In this document: piece after piece, positions 45,301 to 57,173 of the stretch | Layout of the letters: every line of letters starts with the position of its first letter | Position numbering within the stretch: the stretch's first letter is position 1 | Notes under the pieces: model-generated | Told to the model about the DNA's origin: nothing | Database searches by the model: none | The model's input: the letters and a program-made list of their open reading frames with translations, nothing else | DNA from: Pontederia crassipes | Lineage: Eukaryota; Streptophyta; Magnoliopsida; Commelinales; Pontederiaceae | Length of the DNA stretch: 64,000 nucleotides | NCBI GenBank assembly: GCA_030549335.1 | Contig: CM060191.1 | Span: forward strand, 57,981,947 to 58,045,946 | Direction of reading: 5' to 3' | Program-made: the position numbers and the translations under genes

Positions 45301-47869
45301 ATCATTATTTCTTATAAGCTTCTTTGAGTGATAATAGGGCTGATACTGATGGTGCACACGTAGAGTGTTCCCCCTTTTTTTTGGAGGGAGTGTCTGAAAA
45401 AATACATGCTCACTTTTGAGTTGTTTTTCTACTCATTTATAACTGTTAAAACTTTTAGTATATATATTTCCCTTTTTTAGCTGGACCTTATGTGTTCATG
45501 AACATCTTGAATTTCAAAGGAGACTTGTGGGAAATATTCTTCGGATTCTAGTGACGATGAAGAGTGGACAACACCTAAAAAAGTTAAGAGAGATGAAAGT
45601 CAACAAGGGAAATCTATAATGCGAGAAACGAGATCTCGATCCGTTGAGAAACAAAAGAAACTGAGTGGTGGTAAACCTAAGCCTGAAGAGGATCACTTAG
45701 GACAGCCAGCTTTAGATGAAATACAAGTTACACCAAGAGTTACAAGGGGTTCCTCCAAGGTGGTTAATGGGAAATTATCTTTGCGTTCAAGTGATGACGT
45801 AGATTGTAATGAGAAAAGGACATCTAAGAAAATTAAGAGAGATCAACAAGAGACCTCTGTAATGCGACAAACAAGATCTCGATCTCTTGAGAAACAAAAG
45901 AATTCGAGTCGTGACAATCCAAAGTGTGAAGAGGATCATACTGTAGGAAAGCCACCTTTAGATCAAGTACAAGTTACACCAAGCTTTACCAGTTCTTCCA
46001 AGAGGACAAATAAAAACTCCATCAGCAAGCATGATGAATCAATCATACCTATTTCAAATGCCAGCAAAAGTGAGTCTTCTGCTCAAAGGAACCTTAGTCA
46101 AGAAAGATGTCAGGTATTTTTGCTTTTGTATGTTGAATGTTGAAGTTTGTTGAAATGCCTCTTATATTGTCACGAAAATGTTTTATATTCTATAGGTTTT
46201 TCTTTTATGTGCATCAAAAGTTTGTATTTGGTCTACAATTATCTATTATATTTACTGCTTTAAGGTGTAGGTTTGTGGTACTGAAAATGATTATGCATGT
46301 TTATTCCATTACAATAACATCAAGCCCTACACCAAATAAGGGTTGCTGTCTTTGATGGTTCTACGGCAAATGTATACACTGTTTCCTCAAAAAGAAAAAA
46401 AAAAGTGCATCATGTAGGTCATTGCAATGTAGAATTTGGTGAAAAATTTTGATGTTTGTATTTCCTGCAAACTGCAATAAGAGATTAAACGGTGAATCAT
46501 GAAAAATAAATTATGGTTCACTGGTAAAAACTATACTCGCTTATTGTTCTCTGTTGCTTGCTTAAATATCTTGAAGTGTCCAACAATAACAACAACAAAG
46601 CCTTATCCCACTAGGTGGGGTCGGCTACATGGATCATACGACGCCATTCCGCTATATTCGTTGATCCATGTTCATAAGATTCGACAGGGCTTTACGCTGG
46701 CTGTCGGGGCCTAACACAATCCTCCTCCTTTATCCGGGCTTGGGACCGGCTATAAAACATAGGCGGAGTTATCTTGAAGTGTCCGTTTCAAAAAAAAAAA
46801 TCTTGAAGTGTATGCGCCAGTAGATAGAGGCAACTGTGGATATGCACAGTTCTATTTTGGATAACTCATTGCCAGAGACTGCTCTGAAGTTTGAGCTTCT
46901 TTCGTTTTGTTGTGTGTGCTGATGCAATAGGATTTCCGTTCAAGGTGCTATTGGTACAAATTTGATTAATTTGTTGAGTAGGCATAAAAAGGGAAAAGCT
47001 TGCGAGGATATTCTTTCATGTTTCTCTCACATTTTCCAGTATTTCAAAATAGAGCTTTTCCAATGCTACAATAATCTGTAAGCATTTTCAACCTATTAAG
47101 TGCTGCTTTGTCTGTGTCTTTGTGTCGTGTATTCAACTTTGTTTTCTGTTCATTATTGATGTCCTTTGAGAACCTTATTTCTAGGTGGAATTTTTATGTG
47201 ATTTTGTGACCAGTTCTTAGTTATTACAAGTATGAAGTTTAACATGTGAATCATTTTTTTTTTATTTTATCAAAGAAACTTCATGAGCACTTCAAGGAAA
47301 ATCAATATCCTAGCCGTGAGACAAAGGAACGATTATCGGAAGAACTAGGGATGACTCTCAAGCAGGTATTATCTCTTTTTGGTGCTTTTCTTGATGTACA
47401 TCTTCTCACTCATTGGTTTGTGTTCATTTCTTTGTGTCAGTATATTCTCTCTATATTGAACTGGTAGGTTGACAAATGGTTTGAGAACACACGTCGACGC
47501 TTCAAATCTTCTGCTACCAAGAGAGCTGTTTTTGCGGGGTCCTCCATGGAAGATTCTGCAAGAGAAGCAAATCTTTCAGGAGATTCCATTGAAGCTCCTA
47601 CAGTGGAAAGACATAACCCAGGAACAGCCGCAGATGTTTATTCTACAAAAAGAAAAACCATCATAGATTCTAATATGAAGTCTGGTAGCGAGGAGATGAG
47701 AAGTTCTGATAGCAATGGGAGCAACAGGAAAGTGGTACCAAATAAAACTAGGAATGCCAAAGATGGTAATGTGCAGCTTAGGGGTGACAGATTAGAAATA
47801 AAAGAAGAAATAGACAGTGAACGTCGCAAGGCAATAGCTCGAGAATTGAGGAGAATGAAAAATAAGTAG
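42376..47869 (+). CDS. PHD-finger homeodomain protein, HAT3.1/PRH/HOX1A type
   Basis: Eight exons splice in frame (42376-42692, 43659-43824, 43969-44092, 44192-44304, 44425-44970, 45520-46113, 47276-47365, 47468-47869) to a 783-residue protein. Order: basic N-terminus; charged helical segment (about 106-155); C4HC3 PHD finger (about 162-222: CSKC, ILCDGYC, GFHQKC, LCPGC, all ligands present); acidic Ser/Asp-rich region (241-422) with [14 protein letters not shown] repeats; basic Ser/Arg region (423-620); homeodomain (about 621-662, with [15 protein letters not shown] and [12 protein letters not shown]); basic tail. Family knowledge: these are nuclear DNA-binding proteins, and PHD fingers of this class usually read histone H3 tails. 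Oddities: the homeodomain N-terminal arm and start of helix 1 are not encoded by any exon I could find, and residues 456-536 are an in-frame duplicate of the next 81. Several introns hold retro-insertions. No coding exon is broken. Confidence 0.9.
42722..42792 (+). mobile_element. 41-bp RTE-tail insertion with perfect 15-bp target duplication
   Basis: The 15-mer TATTGTGTTGCCTTC at 42722-42736 is repeated exactly at 42778-42792. Between them is only the last 41 bp of the RTE 3' end, including CACCTAGTGGGATAAGGC and a (TTG)n tail. It is thus a complete but extremely 5'-truncated retrotransposition event, 45 bp after a coding exon. Confidence 0.9.
43269..43340 (-). mobile_element. 48-bp RTE-tail insertion with 12-bp target duplication
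   Basis: CTAGTTACCCTA at 43269-43280 and 43329-43340 flanks a 48-bp inverted copy of the RTE terminal block with an ACAACAACAAC tail. Confidence 0.88.
43395..43492. repeat. Perfect 49-bp tandem duplication in intron
   Basis: Bases 43395-43443 and 43444-43492 are identical (both start TACGAGTAGATTAACTTGG). Identity implies a recent event. Confidence 0.95.
43610..43653. repeat. Micro-insertion with target duplication next to a splice acceptor
   Basis: TGCCATTATTGC (43610-43621) and TGCCACTATTGC (43642-43653) flank TTCCCTCAAAAAAGAAAAAA. The right copy ends five bases before exon 2 begins at 43659, so the event remade the sequence just upstream of the 3' splice site. Confidence 0.6.
45068..45259 (-). 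mobile_element. 162-bp RTE-tail insertion with perfect 15-bp target duplication
   Basis: TTCAGTTTGAAAGTA at 45068-45082 and 45245-45259 bounds the insert. Read on the - strand the insert ends in the RTE terminal block and (TTG)n tail, preceded by the region ending GGCCCCGACAGCCAGCG. Its first 28 bp (45217-45244) are not RTE: they are the exact reverse complement of host DNA at 45357-45384. Confidence 0.9.
46567..46784 (-). mobile_element. 188-bp RTE-tail insertion with perfect 15-bp target duplication
   Basis: TATCTTGAAGTGTCC at 46567-46581 and 46770-46784 bounds the insert. It is the longest of the four tail insertions in this gene, reaching upstream to the conserved GTCCCAAGCCCGGATAAAGG region of the RTE 3' end. 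It lies in the 1162-bp intron before the homeodomain exon. Confidence 0.9.
46771..46811. repeat. Micro-insertion with perfect 12-bp target duplication
   Basis: ATCTTGAAGTGT at 46771-46782 and 46800-46811 flanks CCGTTTCAAAAAAAAAA. The left copy is also part of the target duplication of the adjacent 188-bp insert, so two retro-insertions used the same short site in succession. Confidence 0.65.
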
Positions 47870-48318
47870 ATAGAGTCAAATGAATGAATGATTTCTTGAT
47901 TTACCCCAGATCAGCATTGAGAATATATGTTACGAGGAGTATATTTAATTTCACAGGCAGTGGCGTCCATGAAGTCACCAAAAGACGGAATACAGTGCGG
48001 TGAATTTTTTTGCACCCTCTAGTAAGTTGTCGAGAGATAAAGTAAAATCTAGTGCGGGTGTTTCCCTACCATGCTAGAAGAAAGTTGTAGTTTCTTTTCT
48101 TTTTATTTTGTATATCTCGCATGTGGGAATCATTTTGTGGGGGATATTATGCGGACTTAATGTTGAATACGTGGCATTTTTGTATTATTTATTGGGATAC
48201 AAATTCGTGTGATCTTGGCACGCTTGCAGGTACTTATGAGCCGGACTATGATTGGGGCATAATGGCCATCACCACTATTTCTATGTATTCAATGAAAATG
48301 TCATTTAACATGTTCTGA
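47870..48318 (+). other. Probable 3' UTR of the PHD-homeodomain gene
   Basis: Follows the TAG stop at 47867-47869. No coding signal. Exact polyadenylation site not determinable. Confidence 0.4.
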
Positions 48319-49059
48319 AAAGTTAAGCGTTTGAATGGTGGAACGGGCGAAGGTTTCGGTCGATTTGATATTTGACGAAATTTCGAGGTGGGATTTTTAT
48401 GGCCTGAACCGTTCACACGTTTTTTTCAGACTTATTTTTTTTCTTTTAGGATTTTCACTCTCTTATCTTTCTCACAAAATATTATATTGATTAAATATAA
48501 TATATTTATTATAAAAGGTTTATTTAATGTTATTTGTCATTTTGAGCAAAACTTTTTAATGTTTTGTTGGTTATAATTTATTAAAAATAAAATTTATTAT
48601 ATTTTAATAATATATTTTTTAACAAAATTTTTTAAACAATTTTTTTAACTTAATACTCAATATTTATTAATTAATAGAATTATATTTTATGGCTACAATT
48701 TATATATTTTATTTAAATATTTATTAAAATTAATTTATCACATCATTTTTTATCACATTAATTTTTTGGTTCTTCATCTTTTATCATCTTAAATTAAATT
48801 TTTAATTCCATGTAAAATTTGAAAGAATTACTATTATTCTTTCCAAATGGTACCTTGAATTATTTTTCATGTGAATTTGTATCATGTGATTTTTGTAGTA
48901 TTTTTAGTTCATATATTCAACACAACTTTGATAATCGACAACAATTTGCTAATGATTTTGTCAATTCTCATCAAAGTGTCATTGGCATGCTATTTGACAT
49001 AAAATTTATTAAACATGTTGTGACGCTATCACATCGCTCGTCACATGACAAAATCTAAT
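48319..49059. other. AT-rich intergenic sequence, no gene
   Basis: No coding region or repeat boundary recognised. Confidence 0.35.
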
Positions 49060-50624
49060 TTGAGGGACATTATCAATTACATTAGGATGTTGATTTTGAT
49101 TGATTATTTGACTAGAACATCAAGTAAGTTGGAGATACATATATGAAATAGCTAAAGCGCAATGAGGACAATTTTTTAGGATCACTCCATGTGCACGTGA
49201 TCATTACGAACATCATCACCCCACTATGCATAGAAGTCCATACGGAGTGACTCTGATAACATTCTTGATCAACGTGTGATATTGTCCTCTTTTGACCTTC
49301 ACCCGCACGATTTTCTCAAAATGCGTCCTTCAAAATCAAAGTTGTGCATCAGCTTACCTCTATATTTTATAGGATATTGTCCGCTTTGACTCCCACCCTG
49401 GGCTCATAGTTTTCTCACGCGTCCTATCAAGACAATGCCATGTTTTCATATATACCCAGCATCTTTTTCGTGACTTGTGCATGTGGAACTAATCCAAAGC
49501 ATATCTCATGCATCCTTCCACATGCAGATCAATGCAGGGGAATAATAAACAGTGAGCTTTATTGCCCAATAGTTGAATAATAAACTAAAAGATAACTAAC
49601 AACAATAAAGAAACATGAGATCAATGCGAGCATAATCATAATAATCAATGAAATAAATCAATGGATAGAAATTAGGCTATATTTTTTATAAGAATCAATA
49701 AAGTAGATCATCATTATGTTCTAATTAATATCAACGAAAAGATCAATGCTATCATGAGATCAACAGACGAATCAATGCTATGCTCTAAATGGAAATCAAT
49801 ATAACATCATGGTTCAATATGATAAATCAATAGCTCATCTATGCAATGATATCTTTGCTATGGAATGCCATTTATGAATAGTTTGGTTACAATGAGGTGT
49901 CATGTACAGGTCATTGATTGTGCATACCACGACATTTATCCTCACTAAAGGGAAGAATATCCTATTTTGTCACACGACGAGGAGAAGTCGTACAATAGGG
50001 ATATATCTAAACTCATGCCTGAATAATGCAAAGCTATGTTATGCAATGATCTCCCACTAATTCGTAACATGGGCGCTTAAGTTTTTATCTTTATTAATTA
50101 ATTAAGTTATCATATTTGCCCAACTTGGAACTTCTAATCAAACTATGCAATGCCAATGCTCTGGACTATGATAATATAATAATGGAGATGACAAATCATG
50201 GATCGTAGATAATATAATAATCAATTAAATGTAAAGTAAACATTTATTTCAATGTAACCCAAGCATGGTTGGGTCTGACCAAAATCGAGTTGTTAGGGGT
50301 GTCCAATAGCTTGACCACAACTCAGACTGAGTGTAAACCTAGTCAAGGTTATGTACATGTGACAATCCTATGGGAACTCAGGCCGGGTTCATGAGAGACT
50401 CGACACAGATTCTGCCCGGACTAGTTTGGCAATGTGCAGAAGTTGACAACAGACACAAGTAGTGGAGAACCCAAGTCAGGTTCTACGCTTCTCCGCCTAA
50501 TGCACTACCCACTCAGACTCGGGGTTGTTCAAAACTTGATTTGGGTTCGATGATTCGACAAAACTATGACCACCTATTGCTACTAATTCACCGCAAGGTT
50601 CGTCCACGGAAGGTGAGTCAGAAT
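49060..50624 (-). mobile_element. LTR fragment, same family as 61816-62075
   Basis: The block at 49065-49120 (GATGTTGATTTTGATTGATT, then ACATCAAGTAAG) matches 61865-61915, and the block around AGATCAATGCAGGG (about 49528) matches 62070. This suggests a Gypsy LTR. No internal coding sequence is attached. The rest is ATCAATG-rich sequence without a gene. Confidence 0.4.
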
Positions 50625-50629
50625 AAACC

Positions 50630-51752
50630 TGTAACATCCATTGTATATTTTAGAAAAAAAAGTGGAATTGTTTTAAAAGATTAGGGTGATTTGGTCTTTT
50701 GCATCAACAACAAAAAAAATAAATGATGTGGACCAAAAAGGAGGAGAGAAAGTGCATCTCCCCTCCCGTCCATAGCATCAAAAAAGGGACGTCGACTGCT
50801 ACCACTTCTGTCGCATGTTCACTGTCGTTCGACAACAAATTTTTTATCAGGATATATTGTTGGAAAGACGACGAAAAGGTTGACGTTTTGACGTGGGTTA
50901 GGTGGGGAACCATCCATTATGGACTGCGCATGAAGCGCCAAACATAGAAAAAGGGAGTTCATCGTTGGCCACCATTCGACCTCCGATTTGCACCAATTCT
51001 TTTAAAAATATGTTGGCCATGGTTTGGAGAGTGATTAGCTTTGTTTTTAATTGATTTTGATAAGGTTTTGGCCCTAATCGAAAAGGTGGATGAGAGAGGA
51101 TTTTTTGGTGACGTCTGAGTAGTTTTTTTATGAGCTCGTGTGTGGATTCCAGTCATTCCTACTGGTTTTCATCGGTGAGTTGAAGTTGGAAGTGGAGGTT
51201 GTTCAACATTTCTACAAAAATCTAATCGGTGTCATTTTAGGTACATTGGATCGTGTTTCAAGCGTTCCTTCAACGACATTTTCGACGTCTTGATGAGTGT
51301 GGCTTCAATTTTGGGGGTCGGTGTTGTTGTTGTGGCAAGGATGATAGGTGACCAAAATTATTTATAAGATTACTTTATAAATTGATAAGAATTAGTTCTA
51401 GTGTCTAATTCGAATTGTTATATGGTTAATTGGATATGATATGTGGTTGTCCATTGGGGATTGAGTAGGTTGTTGCTAGTTGGTGATTTCTTTTCCCTTA
51501 TTGGTAAGCATAACAAAAAAAACCTATAGTGATGATCATTAATGTAAATCATGTAGAATTTATTTTAATAGTAATTAGTGGCTTGGAAAGTTGTACTTAT
51601 AATGTTAAATGATCAATTTATGAAATTAGTTATATGATTGTTTATAATGTGTTAATTATGAACTTAGGTAAAAGAATTATAAATTTTAGTTCTAGGTACC
51701 AAGATGTCATTAAAAGGACTATTACAGAGTAGTTAATGAACTAAAAGATAAA
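50630..51752 (+). repeat. 5' LTR (recognisable part) of the Gypsy element
   Basis: Matches 55207-56262 with many substitutions and small indels, so the insertion is old. Confidence 0.75.
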
Positions 51753-52599
51753 CTATAGGTTTTCATGAAATGACATAATTGTTATGCTATGATGTTCAAG
51801 AAATGGCATAATTGCTATGGCTATTCACTTGGAGAGATTACAAATTTGGTGCATAAATAAATGTCAGCTACTAACTAAATCGATGACAGACCATATGATT
51901 ACCTAAATGCCTAAAGATAGGTCATGAATTGCATTGTGATAAAATTTTTAATATTTTTATTTGATTGATATGAGCTATGAGATGCTTATGTGCATATATA
52001 GCTATGCTATTTGTCACATCATAGGATGATATCATGTTGTATAAAAAATATTATTTTTTTATTTATGCAAACTTTGAAAACATTCAACTTAGGACATATA
52101 CTATGAGCAACAAATATTGATCGTGACATTAAGCTCATGAAACCATGTTCATTTGTATTAATGTATGTTGATAGCACACGCGGGTGTGTAATAATGCATA
52201 TTAAACAATATGCATCGTTAATGTTGCACGAGAAATGTTAGATATGTAGTAGAGAGGATGAAGTTAAAGTTGGTTGGATCATGGGTCGAGTACAAAAGTT
52301 TTATTTCATTTGGTGGAGGCAATGAACCAAAACTATTAAGTTGTTTGAATCTTGATAATAAAATTGATCATCTATCTAGGACTATTATTTTGACTTGCTG
52401 GCAAAGTGAGTGAAGTGGAAACAATATTGATTAATGTGTGTAACAAAAAAATCAATGTTTTAACAGGGAAAGTTTGAGTGGGTGTCATGTGGAGGCTATT
52501 GAGCAATAAAAAAATATACCAAGATCCTATCAGCTGGCATTATTTTGAATTAGTGAGAGTATGAATATGAGATGCATAGAAGACTCAAAATTAAAATAA

Positions 52600-54960
52600 T
52601 AAAGATGACTCAATGAGGATATGCATTTATTATAGACAACTGAGTAAGGTGACCATAACTAATTGGTACTTTTTACCGAGGATAGATGATTTGTTTGATT
52701 GTGGTTCAAAGGTCTTCTCCAATATTGACTTGAGATCTGGATGTCATCAATTGCGGATCAGAGATGAAGATGTGAAGAAACTGCATTTCGCACTAGATAT
52801 GGACATTATGGGTTTCTTGTGATGCTATTTGATTTGATGAATGTTCCTACAACATTCATGAGTTTGATGAATATGGCGTTTCGAGATTTTCTAAATATAT
52901 TTGCATTGTATTTATTATTGACATATTGATTTATTCATCAAGCAAAAATCAACATGAACAACACTTGAGGATAGTGTTGGAGACCTTGACGCATAAAAAA
53001 TTGTATACTGAGTTTTTCAAGTATGAGTTTTGGATTGATAGAGTGGTGCTTCTTGATCACTTGATGACAGTTGATGGAGTGTTAGTTGGTTCATCCAAGA
53101 TAAAAGTTGTTGTGAAGTGGAAAGCATCGAGGAATGCTAGCGAGGTTCGTAGTTTTTTTTGGATTGGTGGGTTACTATAGAAGGTTTGTGTAGGATTTCT
53201 TTACCATTGCAGGACCATCTATCCAGTTGCTAAGGAAGAATGCCAATTTTTTTTTGGACAGATAAGTGCAAGAATAGCTTTCAAGAATTGCAGAACATAA
53301 TGATGTCTGATTTTGACTTTACTAGGGGTAGAGAAAATTTTGTAGTATATAGTGATGCTTCACGCTAGGGGCTTGGTTGTGTTTTGATACAGCATGGGAG
53401 GAAAATTGCTTATGCATAAAGATAGTTGAAACCACATGAAGTTAATTATTCTACTCATAATTTACAATTGGCTAGCTACTGTATTTGCATTGATGATATG
53501 GAGACATACTTGTACGGGGAGTATGTTCATATTTTCACTAATCATAAAAGTTTTAACAAGTTGAAGACATAAAAAGAATTAAATCAAAGACAACGAAAAT
53601 GGATGAAGTTCATTAAAGATTATGATTTGACTATGGAATATCATTCAGGAAAAATAAATATAGTCGTTGATATGTTGAGCCAAAATTTTAGGAACGATGT
53701 GACACCGGAGGACTTAGGCATGATCTCTCTTGTTGAGGAGCTCACAAGGATAATTTGCCACTTAAGAGTGGATGGCTATGAAGGTTTGTTGTGGAACTTC
53801 CATGTGGGTACAAAAGGTTGACATAGGCACTTTTTGCTTATGAATCAACTAAAGACTAGGCATGATGAAAAAAATATCATGTAAGTAAAGATAGGTATCT
53901 TGTGTATCAAGATAGGCTATTTATACCTAAGACATATGATTTCAGAGAGGAGGTGATGCAAAAAAGTCATAATGCAACATATTCACTACATCCATGTTGC
54001 ACCAATATGTACAAAATCTATAACAAAATTTTTTTTTTGTCAAGAATAAAAGAGAATGTGGTTGAGTTTGTATCTCATTGTTTGGTATGTCATTTAAGTG
54101 AAAATGAAACATTAGGATCCTTGTGATAAATTAAATCCATTGCCTATACTTGAGTGGAAATGGGAGAAGATTAATATGAATTTTGTTTGTAAGTCACTGA
54201 GAAGGGTTATAATGTTGTGGGTGATAGTGGGCAGGTTGACAAAATCAGCACAATTCTTATTCATCAATAATACTTATTCATTGGAGCACTTGGCATGATT
54301 GTTAATTGAGGAGATTGTTCGATTACATGGCTTACCAAAAATTATTATTTCTGACAGAAATCCTAAATTCACATCTAGATTTTAGAAGAAACTAAATAAG
54401 TCTTTAGGAATGATGCTACATTTTAGTACTATTGTTTATCCATTGACTGATGGACAAACTGAGCGGACGATATAAACACTAGAAGATATGTTGAGAGCTA
54501 GTTCAATAGATCATGGTGGATGTTAGGATGACCATTTAGAGTTGGTAGAGTTTGTATATAATAATGGTTCTCAATCCACCATTCGCATGGAGTCATTTGA
54601 GGCTTTATATAGATGGAGATGTCACACTCATATATTTTGATATCAGGAGTGTGAAAGACAGTTGACATATGTGGACTTGGTTCAAGAGACCATGGACAAA
54701 AATTGGAGTTATTCGAAAAAGGATCAATGAAGCTCAAGATCGTTAAAAGCTCTAGCTGACAAATCATGACATGAGAGATATTTTGCAATTGGGGATAAAG
54801 TTTTCACGAAGATTTCTCCTTGAAAAGGTGTTCTTCGATTTGGGAAGAAATGAAAGTTGAACCCTAGATTTATCGATCCCTACGAGGTTCTTGAGATAGT
54901 AGGGCTCGTGGCTTATCGCCTTACCTCCATGCTTTGAAAATGTTTGCTTAGAGAGGATCC
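52600..54960 (+). pseudogene. Gypsy pol: RT, RNase H, integrase, broken
   Basis: [32 protein letters not shown] at 52605-52822. RNase H: SDASR near 53350 and the end DYDLTMEYHSGKINIVVDML at 53615-53680. Integrase: zinc region SHNATYSLH ... HCLVCHL at 53960-54090, then core LPKIIISDRNPKFTSRF near 54330-54380 and PLTDGQTERT-like sequence near 54445. A C-terminal block near 54860-54940 reads NPRFIDPYEVLEIVGLVAYRL. Stops and frameshifts occur between all parts, and the RT catalytic region is degenerate, so this copy is dead. Confidence 0.85.
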
Positions 54961-55206
54961 AAATTGGGGCACAATTGGTGGAGATAAATGAGAATAAGAC
55001 ATATCATGAGGAGCCAATGCAAATGTTAACACACGATGTACGACGGTCATGCATGTGAGATCCCCATGGTCAGAGTTTTATGGAAGTATCATACATTGAG
55101 AGAGAGGTTACATGGGAGTTGGAGGAGGATATATTGAAAAGTTATCATTATCTTTTTTTAACCTTCAAGTTAGTTCGAATTTCGAGGAAAATGTTTTATT
55201 GGGTAT

Positions 55207-57168
55207 TGTAATTTGTGATGTATTGTACTTTTTTTTAAAAGGTGGAATTATTTTAAAAGATGAGGATGATTTGGTTTTTGTAGGCAACAACAAAAAAATA
55301 AAAAAGATGATGTGGATCGAAAAGGGGGAGAGAGTGCATCTCCCTCTCTCCCTCAGCGTCGTGATGACGAGAGACAAAAAAAGGCATGGCCACTTTCGTC
55401 GTCCATTCACTATCGTCCGACCATTGTGTACAATGAATGAAGCACCAAATGCGGAAAAGGGAAGTTCACCCTGATCACCATTCGACCTCCGATTCTTCTA
55501 TAGGTATGTTGGTCATGGTTTGAAGAGTGATTTGCTTCATTTTTAGTTGATTTTGATAAAGTTTTGGACCTAATCGAAAAGGTGGCTGAGAGGAGATTTT
55601 TTGGTGACGTCTGTGCAATTTTTCAACGAGCTCGTGTGTGGATTCCAGCCATTCCTACCACCATTTCATTGGTGATTTGAGGTTGGAAGTGGAGGTTATT
55701 CAACATTTCTACTAAAATCTAATAGATGTATTTTAAGTACAATTGGATCAGTTTCAATCGTTCCTCCGACAAATTTTTGACAATGTTTTTATGTTATTTT
55801 CGACGTCTTGCAAGTGCAGTTTCAGTTTTTGAGAGCAGGTCCTGCTTGTTGTGGTGAGGATGATAGGCGAGTAAAACTATCCATAAGATTACTTTATAAA
55901 TTGATAATAATTGGTTATAGTGTCTAATTTGAATTGTTACATGGTTAATTGGATACAGTTGGGCTTTGAGTAGGGTGCTACTAGTTGGCAATTTATTTTT
56001 CCTTATTGATAATCATAACAAAAAAACCCTATAGTGATGATCATTAATCGTAAATCATGTAGAATTTCTTTTAATGACAATTAATGAGTTGGAAAGTTAT
56101 ATTTGTAATGTTAAATGATCAATTTATGAAATTAGTTATATGATTGTTTATAATGCGTTGATTATGAACTTAAGTAAAATAATTATATATTTTAGCTCTA
56201 GGTACCAAGATGTCATAATAAAAGGACAATTATTGAGTAATTAATGAACTAAAAGATAAATGATACTTAGAAGTGATAAATGTCTTGAATGATAAGGTTA
56301 TGTTTCTAAATAGGGTTTAAATGACCAGATGTAATCCGAGATGTATGGGTTTATCCATAAAAATTGTGGCTTCAGGCAATTATATGTTTTTTTCCATGTC
56401 GATATGGTATGAGTTTTATTTGACTTGATGTGTGTAACGTCTTGAATGTGTGAATGTCTCCATATGCTTTTAAATCATTGTTTGATAAGCTACTTTACTA
56501 ATATGATGAACGTCATATGATATGTCTTTGTATGAGCTTATTGAAGTATTTTAAAATTTTCTCATTATGATCAAGTTAAATATGTATTATAGTACTTTCA
56601 TGCATTGCACATCAAAAATGATTTTTGCATGTCTTATCAACACTAAGATGAATGTTTGGAGGCGGTGAACCTTAGAATAAAATAGGGACTGAGGGGGTTA
56701 ATGCTCGTTGCATGAAATAGGGCCTGAGGAGTGAGAGTTTTGGCCGATAGGTGACTTGGTAAAAATATATATCCCTTTGCATGAAGTAGGGCATGGAGTG
56801 GATATAGTAGCATTTTAATTCTTAGCATCAAATAGGGTCTGATGGGTGAATGTTATAGGTCTTAGCATGAAATAAGGTTTGAGGAGTGAATACGCATGCA
56901 TGCCCCCATGAATTGAGACCGTGTAAGACACTGGAACATAAAAACAAACTTTCTTGCATAGGTGTACATGTGCATAATTTTTATTTGAGTTTTATTGATA
57001 CACACGAGAATTTGATTTCTGAGTTTTTAAGATTTGTGGATTTCTCTTTACTCACTAAGATTGTTGATGCTCACTCCTCGTATTTAATTTTTGCAGAGAA
57101 TTTGAATTTAAATGATTAATTTTACGATTTCACCCATTGTGGCATCTAATGTAGAGTTGGGCATTACA
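55207..57168 (+). repeat. 3' LTR of the Gypsy element
   Basis: Starts TGTAATTTG after the PPT-like junction and ends ATTACA. It contains five diverged copies of a GCATGAAATAGGGTCTGAGG-like word at 56660-56890. Confidence 0.75.
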
Positions 57169-57173
57169 AAACC

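Larger units (their letters stand above)
50630..57168 (+). mobile_element. Ty3/Gypsy retrotransposon, decayed, with 5-bp target duplication
   Basis: The element begins TGTAACATCC and ends GGGCATTACA, with AAACC immediately outside both ends (50625-50629 and 57169-57173). Homologous direct repeats cover 50630-51752 and 55207-56262, but the right LTR continues to 57168 while the left diverges after about 1.1 kb. The pol order is RT, RNase H, integrase. A Gypsy-type junction TTCGAGGAAAATGTTTTATT precedes the right LTR. No gag could be recognised between 51753 and 52600, so left LTR end and gag appear deleted or replaced. Confidence 0.85.

Noticed and set aside
46372-46415. Possible further micro-insertion (GTTTCCTC plus oligo-A)
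   Set aside because: The insert resembles the others but the flanks do not form a convincing direct repeat.
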